Source: Cyanobacteria bacterium FACHB-502 (lineage in GTDB: Bacteria; Cyanobacteriota; Cyanobacteriia; Elainellales; Elainellaceae). Taken from it: 64,000 nt of DNA. The stretch's first letter is position 1. Every line of letters begins with the position of its first letter. Shown here one piece after another: positions 25,400 to 34,042 of this stretch. Location of the stretch: positions 62,001 to 126,000 of the forward strand of contig JACJNZ010000092.1 in the NCBI GenBank assembly GCA_014695325.1, given 5' to 3'. The notes beneath the pieces are model-generated. The model was not told where the DNA came from. It worked only from the letters and a program-made list of their open reading frames with translations, and ran no database searches. Both the position numbers and the translations under genes were made by a program.

Positions 25400-26212
25400 T
25401 CATTCGTTATCTAACTTCTGACTAGGATGCCAGGGCAGCCACCATTGCTCTAAGCCGCGCACGATCGAATCCGCCAGTTTACCCAGCAGCGCGTACAGCA
25501 AAATACTCAGCACCACAACGTCCGTCTGCATAAACTCTCTGGCATTCATTGCCATGTAGCCGATGCCTGAATTCGCCGCGATCGTCTCTGCTACAATCAG
25601 CGTCAGCCACATTAAGCCCAACGCATACCGCACTCCCACTAGCACTCCTGGTAACGCACCGGGCAGGATAATTTTCCAGAACAGTTCCCACGATCGGAGT
25701 CCATAAACTTTTCCCATTTCAACTAAACCAGGATCGATCGATCGAATGCCGTGAAAGGTATTGATATAGACAGGAAAGAGAACGCCGATTGCGACTAGAA
25801 ATATTCGTGCCGGGTCGCCAATGCCAAACCAGAGAATAACCAACGGAATCATCGCCAGGTGCGGAATATTACGAATCATCTGCACTGAGCTATCGGTAAA
25901 ACTTTCGGCAAGTTTAGAAACGCCGTTGAGAACGCCGAGGAATAAGCCGATGCCCCCGCCGATTGCAAACCCAACTAACGCTCGCCAGGTGCTAATCTGG
26001 ACGTTTTTGAACAGTTCTCCGCTAACCGTGAGCTTAATTGCGGCGTCTAAAACCTGTGTTGGTGCAGGCAAAATGCGAGTGGCAATCAGTCCTGCCTGAG
26101 CAAGAATTTGCCAGATCACCAGAAGGGCGATCGGCACAAGCCAGGGAAGAAACTGCTGCCAGGGAAGCCGTTCCCAGCTTAATCGTGATCCTCTTTTTTG
26201 TAGGAGTTGCAT
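25400..26212 (-). CDS. Sulfonate-type ABC importer permease, SsuC-like (second copy)
   Basis: A 270-residue inner-membrane permease of the SsuC/TauC branch with about six helices: LVPIALLVIWQILAQAGLIA, ALVGFAIGGGIGLFLGVLNG, IFLVAIGVLFPVYINTF and others. RNIPHLAMIPLVILWFGIGD is the conserved cytoplasmic-loop segment and EMGKVYGLRSWELFWKIILP with GALPGVLVGVRYALGL is the EAA-type ATPase contact. ATG at 26212 is chosen over an in-frame TTG upstream. No binding protein directly precedes it, only a fragment, so it may share one of the SsuA proteins of the cluster. Confidence 0.88.
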   Translation of the reverse strand: MQLLQKRGSRLSWERLPWQQFLPWLVPIALLVIWQILAQAGLIATRILPAPTQVLDAAIKLTVSGELFKNVQISTWRALVGFAIGGGIGLFLGVLNGVSKLAESFTDSSVQMIRNIPHLAMIPLVILWFGIGDPARIFLVAIGVLFPVYINTFHGIRSIDPGLVEMGKVYGLRSWELFWKIILPGALPGVLVGVRYALGLMWLTLIVAETIAANSGIGYMAMNAREFMQTDVVVLSILLYALLGKLADSIVRGLEQWWLPWHPSQKLDNE

Positions 26213-26304
26213 AGTAGGTCGGTGAGTCAATCAATAGGTGAGTCAATCAGTAAAAGCGTAATTAGCGAAGAATTGCGATTGCGGCTACAGATTGGTGTAC
26301 GTCT

Positions 26305-26490
26305 CTAGCCCAGAAGTTGCCGGACAAAGCAATTGGCAAATATCAATTTATTTGGAAACCGCCTTCTGTACATCCAATCTGCCCGCTCTTGAATGCCGTC
26401 AATTACCTGTGCAGTAAGTGGCTCCACCTGTTCGACCAGTCGTTCCTGCCCCAACTGCTTCACGGTATCTGGCTTCAAGTCAGTTAAGAG
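26305..26490 (-). pseudogene. Open-frame remnant between the dehydrogenase and ssuC2
   Basis: On the minus strand, in the same frame directly after the dehydrogenase stop, 61 sense codons run to TAG (26307-26305): DLKPDTVKQLGQERLVEQVE, then PLTAQVIDGIQERADWMYRR. It reads as real protein and resembles the C-terminal helices of a periplasmic binding protein, which is what one expects upstream of a permease gene, but I cannot prove the family. Most likely the end of a deleted ssuA-type gene. Confidence 0.35.
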
Positions 26491-27672
26491 CTACGAATAA
26501 AAGTCTGGAGTCGGGAATTGATCGTTCAATACCCAGTCACCGATCGCTTTCACTTTGTAATCAACTGGGTCGTGCAGGGTGAAGGTCCGCAGATTGCGCC
26601 AATATCGATCGAATCCATAGCGAGAATGAGTCGAGCGCGTTCCCATCACATCGAAAATTTTGCTGGTAAGCTCCAGTCCTAACTTAGTGACAAAGGCTTT
26701 TGCTGTTGCAATCGCGATCGCACATTCTCCCCGTTCGACTGCACTAAGATTCTCCTGTTTCTCCCAGGCGGTTTGAACAAGCTGGGTCGCGCGATCGGTC
26801 AGTAAGATTGCTGCTTCCAGGTTCATCCACATTTCCCCGTAGTGTTGAAGGATGTAGGGATCATCAGTTGCCTTTTCAACACCAGAGGTCAGCCAGGCAC
26901 GGGTACTGGTTTGTGTATATTCCTTTGCCGCTGCAAAAGCACCGAGCGTGATCCCTAAGTAGATATTGGTGAAAGTGATTTGCGTTAAACAGGAGCGAAA
27001 AGTTTTGAAGACTGCGCGAGCAGGATCGGGAGTAAGAATTTCATCCGCTTCGATGAATACATTGTTAAACGTGATGCTGCCGCTATCTGTTTGTCGCTGT
27101 CCCATATTGTCCCAATCCTGATTGACCACAACACCCTCTCGCTGGGTGGGGACGATCGCAATCCGAAAGCCCTCAACGTCCTCCTGCACTATGGTGAGCG
27201 GAATCAAATCAGAATCGACAGAACCAGAACAAAAACTCTTCGTGCCATTGATGCGGAAGTGGCTGCCTTCGGGCGTTAGGATCACTCTACGATCGAGCGG
27301 ATTAAACCCATTGCACCAAACCCAATTGTTCTTTGTCGTTAGTGTGTAGTAGTGTTTTCTCTGCTTAAGGCTGCCAAAGAGATGAGGGGAAACGACACTC
27401 AGATGATGATAGGAAAACACATGGGCGATCGAACTATCGACTTCGGCGAACTTGCGGGTGATCTTGAGAACTGTATCCCATCCTTCTCCCAATCCCTCAT
27501 ACTCCTGAGGAATGATCAGCTTCAGCAGGCCACTTTTCCGCAGACGATCGCGTTCTGCTAGCGGTGTTCCACCCGCCTTGTCCCGCTCGATTGCAGTTTG
27601 AGCAAACTCAGCGGCAAGAGTATTGGCTTGAGCGAGGTAGTCAATCGAGGTGAATTTGGGAAGAAGTTGCAT
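26491..27672 (-). CDS. Acyl-CoA dehydrogenase-fold flavin monooxygenase, SfnB/DszC-like
   Basis: A 393-residue flavoprotein of the acyl-CoA dehydrogenase fold. RKSGLLKLIIPQEYEGLGEG, EVDSSIAHVFSYHHLS, WVWCNGFNPLDRR and FRINGTKSFCSGSVDSDLIP are the stretches expected for the DszC/SfnB subgroup, and the C-terminus contains KIFDVMGTRSTHSRYGFDRY. DszC oxidises dibenzothiophene and SfnB/SfnC-type relatives act in dimethylsulfone and sulfonate metabolism using reduced flavin. No acyl-CoA context is near; the gene is embedded between two SsuBC pairs, so a desulfurisation step fed by SsuE is the natural inference. ATG at 27672, 42 bases after ssuB1. Confidence 0.82.
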   Translation of the reverse strand: MQLLPKFTSIDYLAQANTLAAEFAQTAIERDKAGGTPLAERDRLRKSGLLKLIIPQEYEGLGEGWDTVLKITRKFAEVDSSIAHVFSYHHLSVVSPHLFGSLKQRKHYYTLTTKNNWVWCNGFNPLDRRVILTPEGSHFRINGTKSFCSGSVDSDLIPLTIVQEDVEGFRIAIVPTQREGVVVNQDWDNMGQRQTDSGSITFNNVFIEADEILTPDPARAVFKTFRSCLTQITFTNIYLGITLGAFAAAKEYTQTSTRAWLTSGVEKATDDPYILQHYGEMWMNLEAAILLTDRATQLVQTAWEKQENLSAVERGECAIAIATAKAFVTKLGLELTSKIFDVMGTRSTHSRYGFDRYWRNLRTFTLHDPVDYKVKAIGDWVLNDQFPTPDFYS

Positions 27673-27713
27673 GAGATTAGCTGGGTGGAGGAGAAAGATG
27701 AGTCGATGGGTGA

Positions 27714-28499
27714 TTAGAAACTTGCTTTGATCAGGGGGCGATCGTTCAGGGGTTCAATGGTTGGAAGCTCTTCGAGGGAAAGATCAAGCTCAAGGAGCAG
27801 GCGTTCTTTCCACTCCTGGAGGTCTTGCTCCGTGCGTCTGCGGGGACGAGGGAAATTGAGCTTAAATTCTCGGTGGACTCGTCCAGGATTGCCGCGCATC
27901 ACGATAATGCGATCGCTCATGACCAAAGCTTCTTCAACATCGTGGGTCACGAAAATGAGCGTGGGGCGATCTTCACTCCAGATTTGCAGCAAGTGATCCT
28001 GAAGTTTCATGCGAGTAAAAGCATCCAGGGCGCTAAACGGCTCATCCAGTAACAGAATCGAAGGCTGAGTCACTAGGGCACGGGCGATCGACACACGTTG
28101 CGCCATTCCTCCTGATAATTGACGGGGCAGAGCGTGGGCGAATTCGGTCAGTCCTACTTTTGCCAGCGTTGAGGCGACCCGTTGCGTTTGCTGGTCAGGA
28201 GCCATTTTCTCTAAACCAAACCGCACATTATCCCAAACCGTAAGCCAGGGCATCAAACGGGGTTCCTGAAAGATAATGCCGACTTCAGGATGAGGAGAAG
28301 TAATGGGTTCATTATCGATCGAAACTGTTCCTGCCGTGGGGTGCTCTAGTCCTGCAATCAGACGCAGCAAGGTGCTTTTACCGCAGCCGCTCGTTCCAAT
28401 CAGGCTGACAATCTCTCCGGGCTGTATCTGGAGATTCAAATTGTCTAGCGCAATGAAGCCATTTTTGAATCGCTTGTAGACGTTCTCGATCCGCAGCAT
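27714..28499 (-). CDS. ssuB: Sulfonate ABC importer ATPase, SsuB-like
   Basis: A 261-residue ATPase with Walker [18 protein letters not shown] (about 35-51), Q-loop FQEPRLMPW, signature LSGGMAQRVSIARAL, Walker B ILLLDEPFSALD and switch [24 protein letters not shown] is characteristic of SsuB/TauB. It lies 71 bases downstream of its permease gene and 42 upstream of the DszC-like gene, in one minus-strand unit. ATPase of an importer for alkanesulfonates, working at the cytoplasmic face. Confidence 0.9.
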   Translation of the reverse strand: MLRIENVYKRFKNGFIALDNLNLQIQPGEIVSLIGTSGCGKSTLLRLIAGLEHPTAGTVSIDNEPITSPHPEVGIIFQEPRLMPWLTVWDNVRFGLEKMAPDQQTQRVASTLAKVGLTEFAHALPRQLSGGMAQRVSIARALVTQPSILLLDEPFSALDAFTRMKLQDHLLQIWSEDRPTLIFVTHDVEEALVMSDRIIVMRGNPGRVHREFKLNFPRPRRRTEQDLQEWKERLLLELDLSLEELPTIEPLNDRPLIKASF

Positions 28500-28570
28500 T
28501 TTCAGAGTTGCCTTTTGCCTAATTTTTTGTCTGAACCGTTCTGAACAGTAATGTAAGGCTTTCCTAACGA

Positions 28571-29395
28571 TTACAAGGCGGAAAGATAGGAATCTTGCCA
28601 GCTTAAAAACCGCTTGCCGATCGCCGCTAACAGCAGATCTGTTAATTTGCCGCAGAGCGCAAACAGGAGAATGCTAGCGATAATGATGTCCGGTCGTCCC
28701 GTCGTTTGTCCGTCTACTAGTAAATAGCCCAGTCCGCTGCTGGCTCCCATAATTTCTGCTGCAACGACAAACATCCAGCCTAGCCCCAATCCGCTCCGCA
28801 GTCCCACAACATAGGTAGGCAGTGTTGCAGGCAGAAACACACGCCAGATGAGCTTGAATTGGCTGAGCCGATAAACCTTACCGACCTCAACTAATTTACG
28901 ATCGACATGCTGAATTCCAGTCATCAGATTGAGATACACGGGGAAGAATACGCCTACAGCAATCAGGGTAATCTTAGAAGATTCATAGATGCCCAACCAG
29001 AGAATGAATAAGGGAACCCAGGCGAGAGAGGGAATATTACGCAACGCCTGAAGCAGTGGATCAAGCAAACGATAAGCTACACGAGAATAGCCAGTGAATG
29101 ATCCCAGAATCGTTGCGGCGAATGCTCCGAGGAAAAATCCGAGCAATACCCGATAGAAAGTTACAGTGATGTGCTCGAATAGCTCTCCGGACAACGTGAG
29201 GCTCAGAAGGGTAAAGGCGATCGTAGAAGGCGCAGGCAACAGATTTGGAGGAAAGACACTCGCCGCAGAGAAAATCTCCCAGAGGACAAGCAAAATTGCT
29301 GGAATGAGCAGCCCAACCCATCCACTGGAAGACGACTGACTTTGAGAAGGAACTCGATTGAAGATGCGCAACGCCGGTGCAGCAAAACGATTCAT
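28571..29395 (-). CDS. ssuC: Sulfonate ABC importer permease, SsuC-like
   Basis: A 274-residue inner-membrane permease with about six helices. WVGLLIPAILLVLWEIFSAA opens the first helix; LRNIPSLAWVPLFILWLGIY is the conserved loop, VEVGKVYRLSQFKLIWRVFL the EAA-type contact with SsuB, and LGLGWMFVVAAEIMGASSGL a late helix. ATG at 29395 is preferred; a GTG twelve codons earlier is possible but has no ribosome site. It sits between the binding protein gene (58 bases upstream) and ssuB. Confidence 0.9.
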   Translation of the reverse strand: MNRFAAPALRIFNRVPSQSQSSSSGWVGLLIPAILLVLWEIFSAASVFPPNLLPAPSTIAFTLLSLTLSGELFEHITVTFYRVLLGFFLGAFAATILGSFTGYSRVAYRLLDPLLQALRNIPSLAWVPLFILWLGIYESSKITLIAVGVFFPVYLNLMTGIQHVDRKLVEVGKVYRLSQFKLIWRVFLPATLPTYVVGLRSGLGLGWMFVVAAEIMGASSGLGYLLVDGQTTGRPDIIIASILLFALCGKLTDLLLAAIGKRFLSWQDSYLSAL

Positions 29396-29452
29396 GGGCA
29401 AACCCGTTGAAGATTCACTGGAAAGATTCACTGAAAAATTTGAAAAGCTGTT

Positions 29453-30520
29453 CTAAGGCTTGACCACTTTTTTCACAAATTCTGGATCGATTAAGTCTGT
29501 TGCAACTTGCTCCACGTTGATCGAAGACTGAATTACACCGCTCTTTTTCAGTACATCTCCGGCGGCTGTAATCACGGTTCTCTGACTATCGCCGATCGTA
29601 GAGTCCGATAAATCGGTTCGCTCAAGCTGCTTTGCTGCCACTGCATCGCTCAACTTGGCTTCCTTCGTCAGAATTGCCCTCAATTCCCTAGGATTGTCGA
29701 TCGCCCACAGCCGCGCCTTTTCGTAGGCTGCAATCACCCGTTCCACATAGGCAGGATATTCCTGGACAAATGCCTCCCGCACGTTCAGAACGCCTTGACT
29801 AATGAAGTTCGGATTGCGATAAAACAGGCGAGATCCCTTCTCTAGCTCCGTTTTTGCCATGTGGGGATCGAGTCCTGCCCAGGCATCAACATCGCCCCGC
29901 TCCAGAGCCGCCCGACCGTCTGTATGTTGAAGTGGAACCAGTTCAATGTCTTTCTCAGAGAGCCCAACTTCATCTAGAGCACGTAGCAAAAAGATGTAAG
30001 GATCAGTTCCTTTGGTTGCTGCAACACGCTTTCCCTTTAAATCCTCAACTTTGTTGATTGGGGAATCTGCCCGCGTTACGAGAGCCGTCCACTCTGGCTT
30101 CGAGTAAACGTACACTGCTTTGATGGGATTTCCATTCGCTTTTCCAAGCAGTGCAGCTGCCCCTGCGGTTGAGCCAAAATCAATACTGCGGCTATTGAGG
30201 AATTCTAGAGCTTTGTTGCTGCCGACGCTCTGAGTCCATTCTACTTTGACGTTATCCTTCGCTAACTCCTCCTCCAGCCAGCCTTTTTCTTTGAGAACCA
30301 GGCTTACTGGATTGTAGTAGGCGTAATCCACTTTAATTGTGTCAGGTTTAGCAGCAGCCGAGCCATTTGGAGCCGTCTGAGCCGTTTGACTACTGCAACT
30401 GCTAACGACCAGCACTAGACTAAGCGCAACGGAAAATAGAGCCGCAAATCCGGGTAGATATTTAGCCGTAAAGCGGCGACGGATTGCTTTGAGATCGATG
30501 AATCGACTGAACGTTTTCAT
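29453..30520 (-). CDS. ssuA: Sulfonate-binding lipoprotein, SsuA-like
   Basis: A 355-residue periplasmic binding protein. The signal peptide ends in LVLVVSSCSSQ, a lipobox, so it is probably a lipoprotein at the outer face of the inner membrane. The mature part shows the SsuA pattern: VDYAYYNPVSLVLKEKGWLE, LEFLNSRSIDFGSTAGAAAL, VEDLKGKRVAATKGTDPYIF and ERGDVDAWAGLDPHM. It should capture alkanesulfonates for the SsuBC transporter encoded just downstream. ATG at 30520 gives a complete signal peptide with basic N-region. Confidence 0.9.
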   Translation of the reverse strand: MKTFSRFIDLKAIRRRFTAKYLPGFAALFSVALSLVLVVSSCSSQTAQTAPNGSAAAKPDTIKVDYAYYNPVSLVLKEKGWLEEELAKDNVKVEWTQSVGSNKALEFLNSRSIDFGSTAGAAALLGKANGNPIKAVYVYSKPEWTALVTRADSPINKVEDLKGKRVAATKGTDPYIFLLRALDEVGLSEKDIELVPLQHTDGRAALERGDVDAWAGLDPHMAKTELEKGSRLFYRNPNFISQGVLNVREAFVQEYPAYVERVIAAYEKARLWAIDNPRELRAILTKEAKLSDAVAAKQLERTDLSDSTIGDSQRTVITAAGDVLKKSGVIQSSINVEQVATDLIDPEFVKKVVKP

Positions 30521-30592
30521 GGGGGGGGCGATCGGATTAATGAGCTAGGAACGTGGAAGAGAATGTTTGCAGTTTAGGTTCACAATCGTTAT

Positions 30593-31153
30593 TTAACGAC
30601 CTGCACCAACCGCGAAGCGAGTAGGCTGAATGATTGAAACCAGCTCATACACAGAATTTTGCAAACGCTGCTCAATTTCGCTATCAATAAACTGGTATTC
30701 GCCGCTGTCTTGCTTTTGTAATTGCGAATCCACAATGTACACACCTGCGAGAATACTTCTTGCGCCCAGTGTGGAGAGAACAGGCTTCAGTGCGTAGTCG
30801 ATCGACAAAAGGTGAGCGATCGTGCCTCCTGTTGCGATTGGAAGAATGACTTTACGAGAGAGCGCATTCTGCGGCAGCAAATCGAGTAATGCCTTTAAGA
30901 CGCCTGTATAAGCAGCTTTATAGACGGGTGTAGAGATAATGACTGCATCAGCAGATTCGATCGCAGCAACAACCTGCTTGATATCCGGGTGATCAAATTT
31001 AGCAAACAGCAGAGCCTCCGCATTGATGTCTCGAACGGAGACAATCTGGTGATCAATTTGTTCACGGTCAAGAATCTTCTGAGCGTACTCTAGAACTGCG
31101 TAGGTTCGGGAGGGATGCGCCGGACTTCCACCAATTAGAACAACCTTCGACAT
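30593..31153 (-). CDS. ssuE: NAD(P)H-dependent FMN reductase SsuE
   Basis: A 186-residue flavodoxin-fold reductase. MSKVVLIGGSPAHPSRTYAV is the phosphate-binding N-terminus of SsuE; SADAVIISTPVYKAAYTGVL carries the conserved flavin-contact motif TPVYK and IATGGTIAHLLSIDYALKPV is the second signature. SsuE supplies FMNH2 to the SsuD monooxygenase whose gene lies about 100 bases upstream on the same strand. ATG at 31153 with a good AGGAG site is preferred to a TTG three codons earlier. Confidence 0.92.
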   Translation of the reverse strand: MSKVVLIGGSPAHPSRTYAVLEYAQKILDREQIDHQIVSVRDINAEALLFAKFDHPDIKQVVAAIESADAVIISTPVYKAAYTGVLKALLDLLPQNALSRKVILPIATGGTIAHLLSIDYALKPVLSTLGARSILAGVYIVDSQLQKQDSGEYQFIDSEIEQRLQNSVYELVSIIQPTRFAVGAGR

Positions 31154-31255
31154 GACAAACAACTCCTAAAATTTTCAAAGTCTCCCCTTGCGCTTTCAAA
31201 GCAGCAATCAACAAATGGGGAATTTAGAGGGGAATGCAAAACACAAGATACTTCT

Positions 31256-32392
31256 CTAACTGGGACTGACGGGGAGCTTGTCGTTGGCCATAATTTCCCC
31301 GATCGGGCTCATATAACGACTGGGAGCCAACAGCGGCACATTCTCCAGCGGCAGTTTCGGAAAAACAAGTTCGGCAAAGCGATACGCCTCTTCCAGATGG
31401 GGATAGCCGGACAGTACAAAGGTGTCAATGCCAAGATCGGCATACTCCTGCATTCTTGCCGCGATCGTATCTGAATCACCGACCAGAGCAGTTCCTGCAC
31501 CACCCCGTACTAGACCAACGCCTGCCCATAGATTAGGGCTGACCTCCAGGCTGTCACGCTTACCGTTGTGAAGCTGTAACATCCGACGTTGTCCTTCTGA
31601 CTCGGCTTTACCCAGGGCTGCTTGTGCTGCTGCGATCGTCTGATCGTCTAGATATTTGATCAAATCATTGGCTGCATCCCAGGCTTGCGCTGTCGTTTCA
31701 CGGACAATAACGTGCAGACGAATTCCAAATCGGAGGGTGCGTCCCTGCTCGGCTGCCAATCGCTTCACCTCGCTGATTTTTTCTGCAACCTGTGCAGGCG
31801 GTTCGCCCCAAGTGAGATAGAGATCGACGTGCTTTGCCGCAACCTGTTTGGCGATCGCAGAAGATCCCCCAAAATACAGCGGTGGATAGGGTGTTTGCAC
31901 TGGGGGAAATAGCAGTCTGCCGTTTCGCACATCCAGGTGTTGACCTTGGAAGTTAACGGTTTCACCCTGCATCACTTCGCGCCAAACCGATAGAAACTCA
32001 TCCGTTAGCTCATAGCGTTCGCTGTGGCCGAGATGCACACCGTCTGCTGCCATTTCTGCGGAGTCGCCACCTGTCACGACGTTAATCAGTAAGCGACCTT
32101 GAGACAGGCGATCGAATGTAGCTGCCATCCGAGCCGCAACGCCAGGAGAAGTCAAACCGGGACGAATCGCCACCAGAAACTTCATTCGCTTCGTCACCGG
32201 AACTAAAGACGCAGCTGTAATCCAGGCATCTTCACAGGATTTGCCCGTGGGAAGCAGTGCCCCGAAGTAGCCCAGTGAGTCGATCGCGCCTGCTAATTGG
32301 CGCAGGTATTCGGGCGTAATCGCTCTGCCGCCGACCGAGGTGCCTAAATAACGACCATCTCCGTGAGTGGGAATAAACCAAAGTACATTCAT
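31256..32392 (-). CDS. ssuD: FMNH2-dependent alkanesulfonate monooxygenase SsuD
   Basis: A 378-residue luciferase-like TIM-barrel enzyme of the usual SsuD length. It begins [17 protein letters not shown] and contains [19 protein letters not shown] (with the Cys region of the active site), [37 protein letters not shown] and the late [20 protein letters not shown] followed by [20 protein letters not shown]. It releases sulfite from alkanesulfonates with O2 and FMNH2 from SsuE. The gene is in the middle of the ssu cluster between a binding protein gene and ssuE. Confidence 0.95.
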   Translation of the reverse strand: MNVLWFIPTHGDGRYLGTSVGGRAITPEYLRQLAGAIDSLGYFGALLPTGKSCEDAWITAASLVPVTKRMKFLVAIRPGLTSPGVAARMAATFDRLSQGRLLINVVTGGDSAEMAADGVHLGHSERYELTDEFLSVWREVMQGETVNFQGQHLDVRNGRLLFPPVQTPYPPLYFGGSSAIAKQVAAKHVDLYLTWGEPPAQVAEKISEVKRLAAEQGRTLRFGIRLHVIVRETTAQAWDAANDLIKYLDDQTIAAAQAALGKAESEGQRRMLQLHNGKRDSLEVSPNLWAGVGLVRGGAGTALVGDSDTIAARMQEYADLGIDTFVLSGYPHLEEAYRFAELVFPKLPLENVPLLAPSRYMSPIGEIMANDKLPVSPS

Positions 32393-32562
32393 CGAAAATG
32401 CCTCAAATTCGTTTGACGACCAAATGTTGCAGCAATTGAGTTAGCCTGAGTGAGTCAAGTCATTCAGAATTTATTTGAGAAGGTGGTGTGCTGATCCAAA
32501 CTGCCTTTCTAGCTATCTAATTCTGGGAAACTGCACTTGCTGATCGGTTCGAAGTTTCCTAG

Positions 32563-32586
32563 TGGAATTTAGGGGGCAATGCAGAA
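32563..32586. repeat. Dispersed GC-rich repeat, GGAATTTAGGGGGCAATGCA copy
   Basis: In the 216-base gap between ssuD and the second binding-protein gene, GGAATTTAGGGGGCAATGCA is the reverse complement of the repeat at 23765. A weaker copy (AATTTAGAGGGGAATGCA) lies at about 31220-31238 in the ssuE-ssuD gap. Confidence 0.65.
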
Positions 32587-32608
32587 TTTTCACTTCTCAA
32601 ACAAGTTC

Positions 32609-33688
32609 TTAACCTTTCCACACAGCATCATTAATGTTGATTGATTTGGGAATTAGCTTCAGCTTGTAGAATGTATCTGCAATTTGCTGCTGACCATTCA
32701 CCACTTGGGAATCGATCGGTTTAACACCGTATCCTCGTCGCGTTTCTGCCAGATCCAATGACGCTTTATCGATCTTTAGTTCCGCTGAAAGAAACTGCGC
32801 TACTTCATTAGCATTCCCTTTTGCCCAATCGCTTACCTTCGTCAGTTCATCCACAACAGCTTTTACCAAAGCAGGCTGTTCGCTTGTAAACTTCTGGGTG
32901 GACAGGAAGAAACCATGGTTTGCCACAATGCCTTTGCCGTCACGAAGGACTCTTGCACCAAGTGCCTTTTCGGTCGCGGCAAAAAACGGATCCCAAATTA
33001 CCCAGGCATCCACACCACCTTGCTCAAAAGCAGGACGCGCATCACCCGGCGGCAGAAACACTGTTTGCACATCGGTATAGCTCAAACCTGCTTCCTCCAA
33101 CGCTTTTACCAGCAGATAATGGACGTTGGAGCCTTTGTTGAGCGCGACTCTCTTGCCCTTTAAATCAGCCACGCTTTGAATTGGTGAATCTTTGCGAACC
33201 AAAATTGCTTCTGCGGCTCCACCCAATGGCTCATAGGCAACGTAAGCCAGCGGTGCGCCTGCTGCCTGAGCAAAAACAGGTGGCGTTTCTCCCGTGTAGG
33301 CAAAGTCGATACTGCCCACGTTCAACGCTTCCAGCATTTGCGGTCCCGCAGCAAACTCGTTCCACTCGACGGTTGTTTCTTCTGATTGCAGGCGTTTCTC
33401 CAAATCACCCCTACTTTTAAGGAGATTCAGAGCCGTTGCCGACTTCTGATAACCGATTCTCACGACCGAGTTGGTGGCCGCAGGAGCCGCAGGCGCATTT
33501 GTAGGGCGATTGGTTGCACTGGGAGCCGTGCAGGCAGCGACCGCCAGACTTAAGCCCAAACTTACTACCATGAGCAAGAAGAAGCGTCGGGTAGGGGAAA
33601 GGCGCATCCTGGAGGGTGTCATTGCTTGATAGCAGCGGGATGCGCCAGAGAAAAGCTTTACCGTAAGAGAATCAAACCATCGCCACAT
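32609..33688 (-). CDS. Sulfonate-binding lipoprotein, SsuA-like (second)
   Basis: A 359-residue binding protein. RRFFLLMVVSLGLSLAVAAC is a lipoprotein signal with lipobox VAAC, so the ATG at 33688 leaves a long leader; ATGs at 33622 or 33607 would give a standard one and may be the real start. The mature part has VRIGYQKSATALNLLKSRGD, LEALNVGSIDFAYTGETPPV, VADLKGKRVALNKGSNVHYL and EQGGVDAWVIWDPF, the classical SsuA pattern of E. coli type. It is first in the minus-strand ssu unit and may serve either SsuBC pair. Confidence 0.9.
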   Translation of the reverse strand: MWRWFDSLTVKLFSGASRCYQAMTPSRMRLSPTRRFFLLMVVSLGLSLAVAACTAPSATNRPTNAPAAPAATNSVVRIGYQKSATALNLLKSRGDLEKRLQSEETTVEWNEFAAGPQMLEALNVGSIDFAYTGETPPVFAQAAGAPLAYVAYEPLGGAAEAILVRKDSPIQSVADLKGKRVALNKGSNVHYLLVKALEEAGLSYTDVQTVFLPPGDARPAFEQGGVDAWVIWDPFFAATEKALGARVLRDGKGIVANHGFFLSTQKFTSEQPALVKAVVDELTKVSDWAKGNANEVAQFLSAELKIDKASLDLAETRRGYGVKPIDSQVVNGQQQIADTFYKLKLIPKSININDAVWKG

Positions 33689-34042
33689 GAGAATTTCCAG
33701 AAGAAGTTAAGTCTGAGTAAGAAGCCTTAAACGTTGCTTGAAGTCCAACTAATGTGCGCTATTGCGATCGAGCTGTACAAATCAATCTGTTCAAAACCAA
33801 TCAATTTAAGGCTGTAAATCAAGTCCTTTGGGGAAGTGTTCTTGATGCTGAATCAACCTTTTTCTTCCAGGAAACTTGCTTTGTATTGACCTTAAAGCAA
33901 TCCTGAACTAAGGAAGAGCCAGAAACGAATCTACGGTAATTTGGTAGGGTTACCGATATTTGCATAAACAGCACTATGCCATAGTGCGATCGCAATTGCA
34001 AGCGTTTTTCAATTCGATCTGGCTTGAATTAGAGATCGCAAG
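33689..34042. other. Promoter region of the ssu cluster
   Basis: No gene seen. This 354-base AT-rich spacer precedes the first ssu gene and should contain its promoter and operator. I saw no clear palindrome that could be assigned to the Crp/Fnr regulators. Confidence 0.4.
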
